A stretch of 64,000 nt of DNA from Ga0077530 sp035565975 (GCA_035565975.1 DATMRT010000056.1:1-64000); one strand, 5' to 3'. Shown: positions 1 to 11,072, counted from the stretch's first letter. The notes: generated by a model not told the origin, from the letters alone. Numbers and translations: made by a program.

Positions 1-642
1 GCCCTTGAGGATGTTCGGCTGGCTGCGCTGCAACTCCTCGAGCAGCGCTTCCTTGGCGCCGTACTTGTCGGCCATGAGGATGGACGCGGATGCGAGCGCG
101 GTCAGCCCCTTGCCGATCGCCGCATACGACATCTTGAGCGCCGAGGCTGCGCCGACCGGACCGTCGACGATCTTCACCTCGAGCCCGCCCTTGGCGAGCG
201 GCGCGACGCGCTCGCCGGGAATGCCGGAGAAGAAGTATACCGTATTGCGCGTGTCGGGGCGGGGCGGCGGCCCGATGATGGCACCATCGGAAAACGTGCA
301 GCCGGTCGGCGCAATGATCCCGCCGACCTCCTGCGATTTCTCCGAGCTCACCGCGTTCATGTCGGCGTAGAGCGGTTTGTTCGTCGATGCCTTGAGCACC
401 GGCGCAAGCTGCTCGGCAAGGGCCATCGCATCGCTCGGCGGCACGATGGAGAGGATGATATCGGCGGCGGCAATGCCGGCGAGGTCGACACCGCGCATTC
501 CAGCCTTCTCGGCGCGTGCCCGGCTGGCGCTGCTCCGCCCTTCGAGCCATGTCACGACATCGACGCCGTTCGAAGTCAGGCGCGCCGCCGTGCCGGCGCC
601 CATGGCGCCCTGGGCAATGATGGCCACTGTGGTCTTCGTCAT
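1..642 (-). CDS. NAD(P)-binding 6-phosphogluconate/3-hydroxyisobutyrate dehydrogenase-like protein (partial, C-terminus outside window)
   Basis: The reverse strand reads open from an ATG at 642 to the left edge (214 codons), so the C-terminus is missing. The product begins MTKTTVAIIAQGAMGAGTAA, a Rossmann N-terminus with a GxMGxG-like dinucleotide-binding turn. It continues with the beta-strand segment IILSIVPPSDA and the motif FSDGAIIGPPP, seen in 6-phosphogluconate dehydrogenase-like proteins carrying a DUF1932 C-terminal domain. A GGGAG ribosome-binding site lies 8 nt upstream of the ATG. The substrate cannot be inferred; the family reduces or oxidises small hydroxy acids with NAD(P). It is the last gene seen of a leftward unit, 53 bp downstream of the ATPase gene. 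Confidence 0.85.
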   Translation of the reverse strand, partial: MTKTTVAIIAQGAMGAGTAARLTSNGVDVVTWLEGRSSASRARAEKAGMRGVDLAGIAAADIILSIVPPSDAMALAEQLAPVLKASTNKPLYADMNAVSSEKSQEVGGIIAPTGCTFSDGAIIGPPPRPDTRNTVYFFSGIPGERVAPLAKGGLEVKIVDGPVGAASALKMSYAAIGKGLTALASASILMADKYGAKEALLEELQRSQPNILKG

Positions 643-695
643 CGCTTCCACTCCCTCATCGCTGCGGGCGTGGCGCGAAATACGCCGACGCCGCT

Positions 696-1580
696 CTATT
701 CGTTGGCCAAGCTGACGCCGCGGCGTCCTGCCAGGTCCTGGATGAACTGCCAAGCGACGCGGCCCGAGCGGCCACCCCGCGTCATTGCCCATTCGCGCGC
801 CTCGGCGATCAGCTCTTCGTCGCTGATCTTGATGCCGTGATGCGCCGCATAGCTGCGCACCATGTCGAAATACTGATCCTGGCTCCCGTTGTGGAAGCCG
901 AGCCACAGCCCGAAGCGGTCGGAGAGCGACACCTTCTCCTCCACGGCCTCGGACGGATTGATCGCCGTCGAGCGCTCGTTCTCCATCATGTCGCGCGGCA
1001 TGAGGTGACGGCGGTTCGACGTCGCATAGAAGAGCACGTTCTGCGGGCGTCCTTCAATGCCGCCTTCGAGAACGGCCTTGAGCGACTTGTAGCTCGTATC
1101 GTCATGATCGAAGGAAAGATCGTCACAGAACACGATGAAGCGGTGCGGGCTGCTGCGCATGTAGCCGAGGCAGACCGGCAGCGAATCGATGTCCTCGCGA
1201 TGGATCTCGACGAGCTTGAGGCCACCCTTGGCCTTCTCCTTCGCCATCTCCTTGGAGACCTCGGCGTGCGCCGCCTTGACCAGCGATGACTTGCCCATAC
1301 CGCGGGCGCCCCACAAAAGGGCGTTGTTGGCGGGAAGGCCCTTGGCGAAGCGGCGCGTATTATCGAGGAGCTGGTCCGAGGCCATCTCGATGCCCTTCAG
1401 CAGCTTGAGCGGCTGGCGGTTCACGTGCGGCACGGGCAGGAACGCTACCGGCTCCGCCTGCCAGACGAAGGCCTCTGCCGCCTCGAAATCCACGGGCGGC
1501 GTGGCGGGGGGCGCCATGCGCTCGAGAGCGGCAACGAGACGTTCGAGCAGAGCGGTGTTCACAGCGACGGTATCGGACAT
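696..1580 (-). CDS. ATP-binding protein of the DUF815 family
   Basis: This is a 294-residue AAA-type ATPase-like protein. Walker A is visible as GARGMGKSS (about residue 100) and a Walker B-like strand as FIVFCDDLSF. The C-terminal part ends in TRGGRSGRVAWQFIQDLAGR, typical of DUF815 proteins. The reading frame stays open to 1697, but I chose the ATG at 1580 (MSDTVAVNTALLERL) because the upstream extension is low-complexity and runs towards the sRNA terminator. DUF815 proteins are common in alphaproteobacteria and their role is not established. They are predicted cytosolic P-loop ATPases. Confidence 0.88.
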   Translation of the reverse strand: MSDTVAVNTALLERLVAALERMAPPATPPVDFEAAEAFVWQAEPVAFLPVPHVNRQPLKLLKGIEMASDQLLDNTRRFAKGLPANNALLWGARGMGKSSLVKAAHAEVSKEMAKEKAKGGLKLVEIHREDIDSLPVCLGYMRSSPHRFIVFCDDLSFDHDDTSYKSLKAVLEGGIEGRPQNVLFYATSNRRHLMPRDMMENERSTAINPSEAVEEKVSLSDRFGLWLGFHNGSQDQYFDMVRSYAAHHGIKISDEELIAEAREWAMTRGGRSGRVAWQFIQDLAGRRGVSLANE

Positions 1581-1695
1581 GTCGGACAGGGGCTTTCGAG
1601 ATGAAAATTGTAGTCTGCGCGGGGGTCTATAGCCCGCGAGGGGCTGCCCGTCATCCTGTACGGGCGCGCGCCAGCCCCGCCAATGCGCTATAGGC

Positions 1696-1731
1696 AAAAA
1701 AAAGGGGCCGTCCGGTTCCCGAACGGCCCAA
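1696..1731 (-). terminator. Rho-independent terminator of the sRNA
   Basis: GGGCCGTTCGG and CCGGACGGCCC form an ~11-bp stem on the minus strand with one G-U pair, followed directly by eight T residues. It faces away from the NIPSNAP gene and ends the small RNA before the DUF815 gene. Confidence 0.85.
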
Positions 1732-1779
1732 GTCTAGGGAGGAAACGCCCAAAGGAGGGCTGCGAGATCGCTCTCGCAG
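1696..1779 (-). ncRNA. mmgR: candidate alpha-r8/MmgR-type trans-acting small RNA
   Basis: Read on the minus strand, about 84 nt has the layout I know for the alphaproteobacterial MmgR (alpha-r8, formerly 'suhB RNA') family. A 5' hairpin is formed by CTGCGAGA/TCTCGCAG (1760-1779). A single-stranded linker follows that contains the conserved 10-mer TTTCCTCCCT (1736-1745). Last comes a GC-rich Rho-independent terminator (1705-1729) with eight U residues (1696-1703). The linker carries two CCUCC anti-Shine-Dalgarno motifs, as expected for an RNA that masks ribosome-binding sites. In Sinorhizobium meliloti MmgR limits polyhydroxybutyrate accumulation. The family assignment rests on recalled motif and architecture, not on a covariance-model search. 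Confidence 0.75.
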
Positions 1780-1784
1780 GGATA

Positions 1785-1813
1785 TACGTATATGTGCGCC
1801 GCACCATTTACAA
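1785..1813 (-). promoter_or_regulatory. candidate promoter of the MmgR-like sRNA
   Basis: On the minus strand TTGTAA (1808-1813) and TACGTA (1785-1790) are separated by 17 bp. This would start transcription near 1778, exactly at the 5' hairpin of the sRNA. The -10 lies in the palindrome ATATACGTATAT (about 1782-1793). An 11-bp perfect inverted repeat, GTGCGCCGCAC/GTGCGGCGCAC (1794-1804 and 1824-1834), overlaps the spacer and could be an operator. Confidence 0.5.
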
Positions 1814-2096
1814 GGGCGATTTTTGTGCGGCGCACCGCAAAATTGCATGGATAGCAGGCGCCGGCCTCAGATCTGTACCATGTCAGCCTACTCTTATCTT
1901 TAAGTTTCAATAGCTTGCCAAAAATCAGGCGCCGATATATCGCGCGGAGCATGTCGAGACCAGTGGTCAACTCGATCGCGATAGGCCAACATAAAGCCGA
2001 CCAACCGAACGGGGGGCGCCACGCGCGCGACGGCATAGGTGCGCTCAGGCCTGCCCCAGACGGGCGAATGACCAGCCAGCAAGAGGAAATGCCGCC

Positions 2097-2423
2097 ATGA
2101 TCTACGAGCTCAGGGTCTATTACTGCGTGCCCGGCCGCCTGCCCAACCTGCTCAAGCGCTTCGAGACCATCACGCTCAAGATCTGGGAAAAGCACGGCAT
2201 CAAGCAGGCCGGCTTCTGGACGGTGCTCGTCGGTGAATCGAACCAGGCGCTCTACTATCTTCTCGCTTTCGACAGCCTCGCCGATCGCGAGAAGAGGTGG
2301 AATGCTTTCGCCTCCGATCCCGAGTGGCTTGCCGCACGCGCCGAGACCGAGAAGGACGGCCCGATCGTCGCGAAGGTGGTGAACCAGTTCCTCCAGCCGA
2401 CGGCATTCTCGAGCGTGAAGTAG
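2097..2423 (+). CDS. NIPSNAP family protein
   Basis: This is a 108-residue protein of the ferredoxin-like dimeric alpha/beta barrel fold. It begins MIYELRVYYCVPGRLPNLL and has the NIPSNAP pattern GFWTVLVGESNQALYYLLAF, then a helix rich in R/E/W (REKRWNAFASDPEW). A strong ribosome-binding site (GAGGAAA) lies about 8 nt upstream of the ATG. Members are small cytosolic proteins of uncertain biochemical role in bacteria. A second NIPSNAP gene lies at 62706-63029. It is a single-gene unit followed by a palindromic repeat. Confidence 0.9.
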   Translation: MIYELRVYYCVPGRLPNLLKRFETITLKIWEKHGIKQAGFWTVLVGESNQALYYLLAFDSLADREKRWNAFASDPEWLAARAETEKDGPIVAKVVNQFLQPTAFSSVK

Positions 2424-2456
2424 GCTCGTTCGCGAGGTCAACGCGAGCGCGACGGG

Positions 2457-2575
2457 TCCCTTCTCCCCGTGCTTACGGGGAGAAGGTTAGGATGAGGGGC
2501 GGCGGCAAACGCCAACGTCGAACAAGCTCCCGCCCCTCACCCTAACCCTCTCCCCGCAAAGCGGGGAGAGGGGAT
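2457..2575. repeat. double-hairpin palindromic repeat, copy 1 of 5
   Basis: Each end is a small hairpin built from CTCCCCG/CGGGGAG. Between them GGTTAGGATGAGGGGCGG and CCGCCCCTCACCCTAACC are inverted complements with one mismatch, so the whole ~120-nt unit folds back on itself. The central spacer contains CAAACGCCAACGT, shared with copy 3. Other copies lie at about 22401, 40325, 51510 and 58303. It sits between the NIPSNAP gene and the 3' end of purQ. Confidence 0.9.
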
Positions 2576-2594
2576 TCGGATGTGCTCGCGGCAA

Positions 2595-2681
2595 GCTCCA
2601 AATCCATAAAAGGAGGGGGTCCGGGGTCTCCCCGGGCGGAGCGCGAGGCCGCGGCCTCGTTCGCGCCGAAGGCGCGACTAC
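2595..2681 (-). repeat. three-hairpin repeat at gene 3' end, copy A of 3
   Basis: Read on the minus strand from the purQ stop: hairpin TCGCGCCTTCGGCGCGA, hairpin GAGGCCGCGGCCTC, GCGCTCC, a GGGGAGACCCC-type hairpin, then the tail CCTTTTATGG and TTGGAGC. The same order of elements occurs at 58196-58282 and 58453-58540. The first hairpin begins immediately after the stop codon, so it may terminate or protect the purSQ message. Confidence 0.8.
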
Positions 2682-3364
2682 GCCGCAGCCAGCAAACTCT
2701 CGAAGAGCTTGCGGCCATCGACCGAGCCGAGCATGGCCTCGGCGGCATTCTCCGGATGAGGCATCATGCCGAGGATGCGGCCAGTAGGATCGGCGATACC
2801 CGCGATGTTCCGCTGCGCGCCATTGGCATTCGCTTCCGGCGTCACGTTCCCGGCCGGATCGCAGTAGCGGAACACAACCTGCCCCTCGCCCTCGAGGCGA
2901 TCGAGCGTTGCTGGATCCGCGAAATAATTCCCGTCACCATGGGCGCAGATCATCTGCGCGACCTCGCCCTGGTTGTAGCAACCGGTGAAGCGCGTGCGCG
3001 TGTTCTCGACCTTCAGCCACACGTCCTTGCAGATGAACTTGAGCGAGGCATTGCGCTGGAGCACGCCCGGCAGCAAGCCCGTTTCACAGAGGATCTGGAA
3101 GCCGTTGCAGATGCCGAGCACGGGGACGCCCGCCTTCGCCTTGGCGACGACGTCCCGCATGATGGGCGAGTGCGCGGCCATGGCGCCGCAGCGCAGGTAG
3201 TCGCCGAACGAGAAACCACCCGGCAGCACGATCAGGTCGGACGGTGGAACCTCGCTGTCGCCGTGCCAGACGATCCGGGCCGGCGTGCCGGTGACGGCGG
3301 CGAGCACGTCGGCGACGTCCCGCTCGCGGTTCGTGCCGGGAAAGACGATCACAGAGCTCTTCAT
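2678..3364 (-). CDS. purQ: phosphoribosylformylglycinamidine synthase glutaminase subunit
   Basis: This 228-residue class-I glutamine amidotransferase supplies ammonia to PurL for conversion of FGAR to FGAM in purine synthesis. The nucleophile cysteine is in VLGICNGFQIL, and the catalytic His-Glu pair is in MMPHPENA near the C-terminus. The N-terminus MKSSVIVFPGTNRERD is canonical, so I chose the ATG at 3364; an in-frame ATG three codons upstream is possible. It follows purS by 16 bp. Its stop codon abuts a three-hairpin repeat that probably ends the transcript. PurL is not in the window. Confidence 0.97.
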   Translation of the reverse strand: MKSSVIVFPGTNRERDVADVLAAVTGTPARIVWHGDSEVPPSDLIVLPGGFSFGDYLRCGAMAAHSPIMRDVVAKAKAGVPVLGICNGFQILCETGLLPGVLQRNASLKFICKDVWLKVENTRTRFTGCYNQGEVAQMICAHGDGNYFADPATLDRLEGEGQVVFRYCDPAGNVTPEANANGAQRNIAGIADPTGRILGMMPHPENAAEAMLGSVDGRKLFESLLAAA

Positions 3365-3380
3365 CTGCCTCATCCTGCTC

Positions 3381-3626
3381 TCAGGCTGCCACCAGCTCGA
3401 ATGCGTAGTCCTCGATGACCAGATTGGCGAGCAGCTCGCGGCACATGCGCTCCACTTCCGCGCGGGCTGCGGCTTCGTCCGTCGCGGCCAGATCGACCTC
3501 GATGTACTTGCCCTGGCGCACTTCCTCGATGCCCGTGAAGCCAAGCCCGGCGAGCGCGTTCTGGATGGCCTTGCCCTGAGGGTCGAGGACACCGTTCTTG
3601 AGCGTGATGCGGATACGGGCTTTCAT
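3381..3626 (-). CDS. purS: phosphoribosylformylglycinamidine synthase subunit PurS
   Basis: PurS here is 81 residues, the usual length. It is the small dimeric subunit that bridges PurL and PurQ in the three-part FGAM synthase of alphaproteobacteria and Gram-positives. The sequence MKARIRITLKNGVLDPQGKA followed by LGFTGIEEVRQGKYIEVDL is diagnostic. It is directly upstream of purQ in one leftward operon and diverges from the PRISE-type reductase gene, with about 106 bp between start codons. That spacer should hold both promoters. Confidence 0.97.
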   Translation of the reverse strand: MKARIRITLKNGVLDPQGKAIQNALAGLGFTGIEEVRQGKYIEVDLAATDEAAARAEVERMCRELLANLVIEDYAFELVAA

Positions 3627-3732
3627 GCGTCTCTCGCGTGAGGATGGGCGTACAAATTCCGCCTATGCGAGACACATGCCCGGACACGCCCCGAGATACA
3701 AGGGGCGCGGCGCCGCATCGGGAGCAATGAAC

Positions 3733-4800
3733 ATGAATCATGCCATGATCATCGGGGCGACCGGCATCACCGGCGGCTATATCCTGCGCGATCTCGCCGC
3801 GCGGGAGGGCTGGAAGGTCACCGGCCTCTGCCGGCGCCCGCCCACCGGATCGGCCCCAAATGTCCGCTGGATCGGCGTCGATCTGCTCGACAAGGCGGAC
3901 GCTCAGACCAAGCTCAGCGGATTAAGCGACGTCACGCACATCTTCTATTGCGGGTTCCTGCCGCTCGGAGCGGACGAGCAGCACCTTCCTGCGAATGGCA
4001 ACGTCGCGGCGAACCTCGCGCTCCTCGTGAATGCCGTCGAGCCGGTGGCTGCCGTGGCCTCCGACCTCCGGCACATCCAGGTCATGCAGGGCACGAAGTA
4101 CTACGGCTCGCACATCGGCGCCTTCAAGACGCCCGCGAAAGAGGAAGATCCGCGCCATATGGCACCGAACTTCTACTTCGATCAGCAGGACTACGTGACC
4201 GATCTTCAGATCGGCAAGAGCTGGTCTTGGTCGTGCCTGCGCCCGCACACGGTCATGGGCTTCAACGTCGGCAACCCCTTGAACCTGCTCTGCGTGCTCG
4301 GCGTCTATGCGGCCATCTCGAAGGAACTCGGCCTGCCGCTCAAGTTCCCCGGCCTCGAAGGGCACTACCGCTCGGTCTATCAGGTGACGGATGCCGGCCT
4401 CCTCGCGCGCGCCGCGCATTGGGCGGCAACGACGCCCGCGTGCGCCAATCAGGCCTTCAACATCACAAACGGCGACTACTTCCGCTGGGAGAGCCTGTGG
4501 CCGCGCATCGCGGACCTCTTCGGCATGAAGGCCGGGCCGGTGCAGACCATCGACCTCGTGAGCTTCATGGCCGACAAGGCACCGCTCTGGGAGCGCATGA
4601 CCGAGCAGCACGCCCTCATGCGCGTTCCCTTCGACAAGGCCGCCAACTGGGGCTTCGGCAACTACGTGTTCAAAGCGACGTGGGACCAGATGTCCGATAC
4701 GACCCGCGCCCGCAAAGCGGGCTTCGCGGCGTGCTTCGATAGCGAGGAGCGCATCCTCGAGCAGCTCACGGAGCTTCGCCGGGCGCGCTTCCTGCCGTGA
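3733..4800 (+). CDS. SDR family oxidoreductase of the PRISE (progesterone 5-beta-reductase/iridoid synthase-like) type
   Basis: This 355-residue atypical short-chain dehydrogenase has the dinucleotide-binding turn IIGATGITGGY at its start. PRISE-type active-site segments are visible: the lysine in VMQGTKYYGSH and the tyrosine in NFYFDQQDYV. The family reduces activated enone double bonds with NADPH; the bacterial substrate is unknown. I start at the ATG at 3733 because GGGAG is 8 nt upstream; an ATG at 3727 is also in frame. It stands alone between purS (divergent) and the TonB-like gene. Confidence 0.85.
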   Translation: MNHAMIIGATGITGGYILRDLAAREGWKVTGLCRRPPTGSAPNVRWIGVDLLDKADAQTKLSGLSDVTHIFYCGFLPLGADEQHLPANGNVAANLALLVNAVEPVAAVASDLRHIQVMQGTKYYGSHIGAFKTPAKEEDPRHMAPNFYFDQQDYVTDLQIGKSWSWSCLRPHTVMGFNVGNPLNLLCVLGVYAAISKELGLPLKFPGLEGHYRSVYQVTDAGLLARAAHWAATTPACANQAFNITNGDYFRWESLWPRIADLFGMKAGPVQTIDLVSFMADKAPLWERMTEQHALMRVPFDKAANWGFGNYVFKATWDQMSDTTRARKAGFAACFDSEERILEQLTELRRARFLP

Positions 4801-4908
4801 ATCGGGCCGTGAATTGGGTTGCAGCGGCCACATCCAGACCAAGAATGCCCGTGTAAATCAGGCGGGTAGCGTTTCGCCATGTGGGCGAAGCGCATAGACA
4901 AGACGGTT

Positions 4909-5865
4909 ATGAGCAACGCGGCTTCAGCGACGATGGCCGAACTGGCCCCCGCCGATGTACCGGCCGATGCACCGAGTGACGGCCCCCCCAAGGCGGACTT
5001 GGGTGGCCTCAGCCCCGGCGCACGGGGCGAGCAGGCAAAGCAGGGCGACCGGCGTTTCCATGTCGGCCTCGCAATGGCCGTCGTCCTGCATAGCCTCCTG
5101 TTCGCCGGCTTCTACGGCTCGCCGCCGCGCCATATCGGCAAGCCGGACGGCGACGCGAATGCCGTCGACGTGTCCTTCGTCAGCGAGGACGAGCTGCGGA
5201 GCATCGCTGCGGCGCGCGCCGCACCGAAGGCCGCACCCACGCCACCGGCGCCGCCTCCGCAGCCGCCCGCAGAGGCCGCACCCGAACCGCCTGCCGAGAG
5301 GACGCCACCTGCACCCCAGCCGCCGCCGAGCGCACAACAACAGCCCCAGCCTGAGCCAACGCCCGAAGTGCCCCCTGTCGATGAGTCGCTGACGCTCAAG
5401 CCGATGGAAGACCTGATCGCCTCCACGGAGCGGAAATCACAACCGCGACCGGCAGAGCCGCCGAAACCGCAGCCGCCCGCGAAGCAGGCTCAGCCCGAGC
5501 GCAGGCGCCAAGCGGCGCTGGACCTCTCGCCGCCGGCCAACTTCACTTTCGGTGGTGGGGGCGCCGCCGTCGCGCGCCCTGCCGGCATCACACGTTCCGG
5601 CGAGAACGACGCTTTCGCGCGCGGCGTGATCAGCGCGCTGCGACGGACCATGCCACAATTGATCGACACGCGAGGCCGCGTCACCGTGCGCATCACGCTC
5701 GGCAAGGACGGCGAACTGGTGAGCACGCAGATCATCAACCCGTCGAACGTCGCCGGCCTCGACCGCAGCGTCGTCTTCGCGACGCGCCAGACGAGCTATC
5801 CCTTCCCGCCCCGCAATGCCCGTCCGGTCGATCTCGTCTTCCTGATCACCTATATCTATCAGTAG
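4909..5865 (+). CDS. TonB-like energy transducer protein
   Basis: This protein of about 318 residues has TonB architecture. A short cytosolic tail precedes one membrane helix (about residues 51-69, HVGLAMAVVLHSLLFAGFYG). A long proline/alanine/glutamate-rich periplasmic stretch (about 90-215) follows, and then a C-terminal TonB fold (GRVTVRITLGKDGELVSTQI ... SYPFPPRNA). Such proteins pass energy from ExbB-ExbD to outer-membrane receptors. No exbB/exbD is adjacent. The start is uncertain: ATG 4879 is also in frame and neither has a clear ribosome-binding site. The TerB-like gene follows 46 bp later. Confidence 0.85.
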   Translation: MSNAASATMAELAPADVPADAPSDGPPKADLGGLSPGARGEQAKQGDRRFHVGLAMAVVLHSLLFAGFYGSPPRHIGKPDGDANAVDVSFVSEDELRSIAAARAAPKAAPTPPAPPPQPPAEAAPEPPAERTPPAPQPPPSAQQQPQPEPTPEVPPVDESLTLKPMEDLIASTERKSQPRPAEPPKPQPPAKQAQPERRRQAALDLSPPANFTFGGGGAAVARPAGITRSGENDAFARGVISALRRTMPQLIDTRGRVTVRITLGKDGELVSTQIINPSNVAGLDRSVVFATRQTSYPFPPRNARPVDLVFLITYIYQ

Positions 5866-5911
5866 CGGGCGCGCGATCGCGGCGCCCTTGGCCATACGGA
5901 CACCACATCTG

Positions 5912-6355
5912 ATGATCGATCGGCTGCTCAATCTGCTCCAGGGGACCGGGAGAGGTTCGGCTCCCCTCATCGAGGAGCCTCATCTGTCGGTTGCGGTCCT
6001 GCTCGTCGAAGCGGGCCTCATGCACGGCGAGTTCAGTGCGGAAGAGCGGGCGATGACGGCGCAGCTTCTGTCGCGGCGCTTTGCGCTCTCCATGGACGAG
6101 GCCGACGAGCTGATCACGCGGGCGGAGGCGCGGGCGCGCAGCACCGCCCAATACTTTCCGTTCACGAACAGCCTCAACGCCAGCATGAGCATCGACGACA
6201 AGATCGAGGTCATCGAGATGCTATGGCGCATTGCCTACGCCGACGGCAACCTCGATGCCTTCGAGGATCAGCTCATCCGGCAGGTGGCGGGCCTCATGCA
6301 CGTGCCCGATCGCGATCGCATGAACGCGAGGAAGCGCGTGCTCGGGATCGATTGA
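5912..6355 (+). CDS. TerB family tellurite-resistance-like protein
   Basis: This is a 147-residue all-helical protein. The TerB/DjlA-like signature appears twice, as LSVAVLLVEAGLMHGEFSAEE and IEMLWRIAYADGNLDAFEDQLIRQVAGLMHV, with acidic loops that probably bind metal. The frame is open from a TTG at 5888, but the ATG at 5912 (MIDRLLNLLQG) fits the usual N-terminus. Despite the name, most single-domain TerB proteins have no proven tellurite role. It follows the TonB-like gene and converges on secA with 12 bp between stop codons. Confidence 0.85.
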   Translation: MIDRLLNLLQGTGRGSAPLIEEPHLSVAVLLVEAGLMHGEFSAEERAMTAQLLSRRFALSMDEADELITRAEARARSTAQYFPFTNSLNASMSIDDKIEVIEMLWRIAYADGNLDAFEDQLIRQVAGLMHVPDRDRMNARKRVLGID

Positions 6356-6367
6356 GGCGCGCTCGGC

Positions 6368-9517
<3,150 letters not shown>

Positions 9518-9716
9518 GTACCGTTCCTCAAAATCCAGTCGCCGGGGGCGGGCCTTGCCGGGCCCCAAGCTTGCGAAGTCGATGTACGTCTCGACGCACC
9601 GACTTCCGTCGGGCCGCCGCTGCGATCAGGTTGTGCTTCGAAGAGGAAGAGGCCGACGATCGAGCCGCCAAATGGCCCTGCCAACCCAACCGGGCACGCG
9701 TCCAGCCGGCACGGGA

Positions 9717-9745
9717 GAGATAAGGACGGCGCGGGGGGTTGTCAA
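9717..9745 (-). promoter_or_regulatory. sigma-70-type promoter for secA
   Basis: On the minus strand TTGACA (9740-9745) is separated by exactly 17 bp from TATCTC (9717-9722). It is the best consensus-like housekeeping promoter I noticed in the window. Transcription from about 9710 would give secA a leader of roughly 190 nt. The rest of the 9518-9835 gap holds no convincing gene. Confidence 0.65.
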
Positions 9746-9835
9746 CGAAAGCGCGCCGGATCAGGCGTGGACTGTTGCGAACTTCGCGTCAATCGCTGTG
9801 ACGGACTGGCGCACCCCCCGACCTGCAACGAGAGC

Positions 9836-10894
9836 CTATGGAAAATACCGCTCCCTGCCGAGGAACCGGTTACCGTAGAGAGCCTCTGGAATCCACTGGC
9901 GGCCATCGTACTCGCGCTTGCGGCTGTTCATCTGCTGCTGCCGGAGACGGCGCTGCAGGTGCAAAAGCCGCGCCCGGCGCGTGCGCGACGCGCTCGTGCG
10001 CGACGCTTCCTCGAGCTCCGTTGGATCCGGCCGGCGCAGCGGCAGCGCTAGCGTCTCGAGCGGGATCTCGATCGGCGGGCCAAGTTCCTCCAAATGCTCG
10101 CTCTCCCGTCCGACGCGGGCGACCACGCTCGGCGCGTGACGCTCAGCCGGGGCCTCCGCGACTGGCGCGGCGACTGGGGCCGATGTACTTCCCGTGCTCG
10201 GCGGATCGCCGTCGGCGACACGGCGCCGCGGCTCAGGTGCGTCGTATCGCGGCGGAGATGCCGCCACTGGACGTGTAACAGGCTCGGGTGGAACTGGCGG
10301 AAGTGCTCTGCTGAAGCGCTGCGGTAAGAGACGTCGCTTGGCAGGTGCCGGGGGCGACTGCGATTGTGACGGCTGGCTCGCCGCCTCGGTACCTGGACGC
10401 CAGGCACCCACGATGATCTCGTTCGGGCGGCGCGTGAGGTCGTAGGTGATCGTGCTCGAATTCGGCTGCGGTCCAGGTTCTGCCTTGGGATCGCGTTGCG
10501 GCGTGCCGCGGTCGGAGAGTTGCTCGAGACGGCCTTTTCCACTTCCCGGCCCACCGTCATTGCGGACCACGTCGGCATTGCGCACGAAAAGAACACTCGC
10601 CGCCAGACCGACAACAACAACGACGCCAAGCAAGGTCAGCGCAGCGGGTAGCAGCCGACGCGGCGGCAACTCGGACGTGCGCGCCATCGGCAGCGGATCC
10701 AACGGCTCGGGATCGTAGAGCGTTGCCCGCTCGACAAGAAAGGGCGCGCCCTGGCGGAAATTCGCAGCCCGGTCAGCGACCGTCTGGCGGCTCGCCCGGG
10801 CTGTCGCACCGCGGCCGTCGTACCGTGCCCCCGCATCACGCCCGAGGCCATGCACCGCCGCCGTGCGCCGGGTATCGGTTGGGCGTTCGCTCAT
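9836..10894 (-). CDS. membrane-anchored proline-rich protein of unknown function
   Basis: I do not recognise this 352-residue protein. It has an arginine-rich cytosolic N-terminus of about 80 residues and one transmembrane helix at about 81-104 (LLPAALTLLGVVVVVGLAAS). A long disordered, proline/serine/arginine-rich periplasmic region follows, and the C-terminus is basic and Arg/Gln-rich (NSRKREYDGRQW). The reading frame is continuous and its codon use matches the neighbours. It is upstream of secA in the same direction, but the secA promoter lies between them, so they are probably separate units. Confidence 0.65.
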   Translation of the reverse strand: MSERPTDTRRTAAVHGLGRDAGARYDGRGATARASRQTVADRAANFRQGAPFLVERATLYDPEPLDPLPMARTSELPPRRLLPAALTLLGVVVVVGLAASVLFVRNADVVRNDGGPGSGKGRLEQLSDRGTPQRDPKAEPGPQPNSSTITYDLTRRPNEIIVGAWRPGTEAASQPSQSQSPPAPAKRRLLPQRFSRALPPVPPEPVTRPVAASPPRYDAPEPRRRVADGDPPSTGSTSAPVAAPVAEAPAERHAPSVVARVGRESEHLEELGPPIEIPLETLALPLRRPDPTELEEASRTSASRTRRARLLHLQRRLRQQQMNSRKREYDGRQWIPEALYGNRFLGRERYFP

Positions 10895-10987
10895 CCGCGT
10901 ATCGTGCCACCTGCATCACCTGGCCCGTGGCAGCCGTGATCTCGTCCGCCACTGCAAACCGGAACCTACGCAGCACGCTAAGGCAAC

Positions 10988-11072
10988 GGACTTGAAATTC
11001 GCCTCAACTCGAGGCTGGGTGGGGAGTGAATTTCAAGTCCAAAGTTGCTTTAGAACACTATGTCTCTAAAGC
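10988..11072. repeat. two tandem inverted repeats in an intergenic gap
   Basis: The gap 10895-11349 has no gene. It contains a perfect 13-bp inverted repeat, GGACTTGAAATTC (10988-11000) and GAATTTCAAGTCC (11028-11040), with the smaller hairpin GCCTC/GAGGC in its loop. Next comes GCTTTAGA (11047-11054) with TCTAAAGC (11065-11072). A third hairpin, GGCCCA/TGGGCC, lies at 11105-11120. No T-run follows, so these are not standard terminators. They could be a degraded palindromic repeat or regulator sites. Confidence 0.7.

Noticed and set aside
1734..2441. A 235-codon open frame on the minus strand over the NIPSNAP gene and the sRNA
   Set aside because: The plus-strand NIPSNAP protein has a clear family pattern and ribosome-binding site, and the sRNA structure explains the left part.
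5888..5911. TTG at 5888 as start of the TerB-like gene
   Set aside because: The ATG at 5912 gives the usual family N-terminus and the extra eight residues have no family support.
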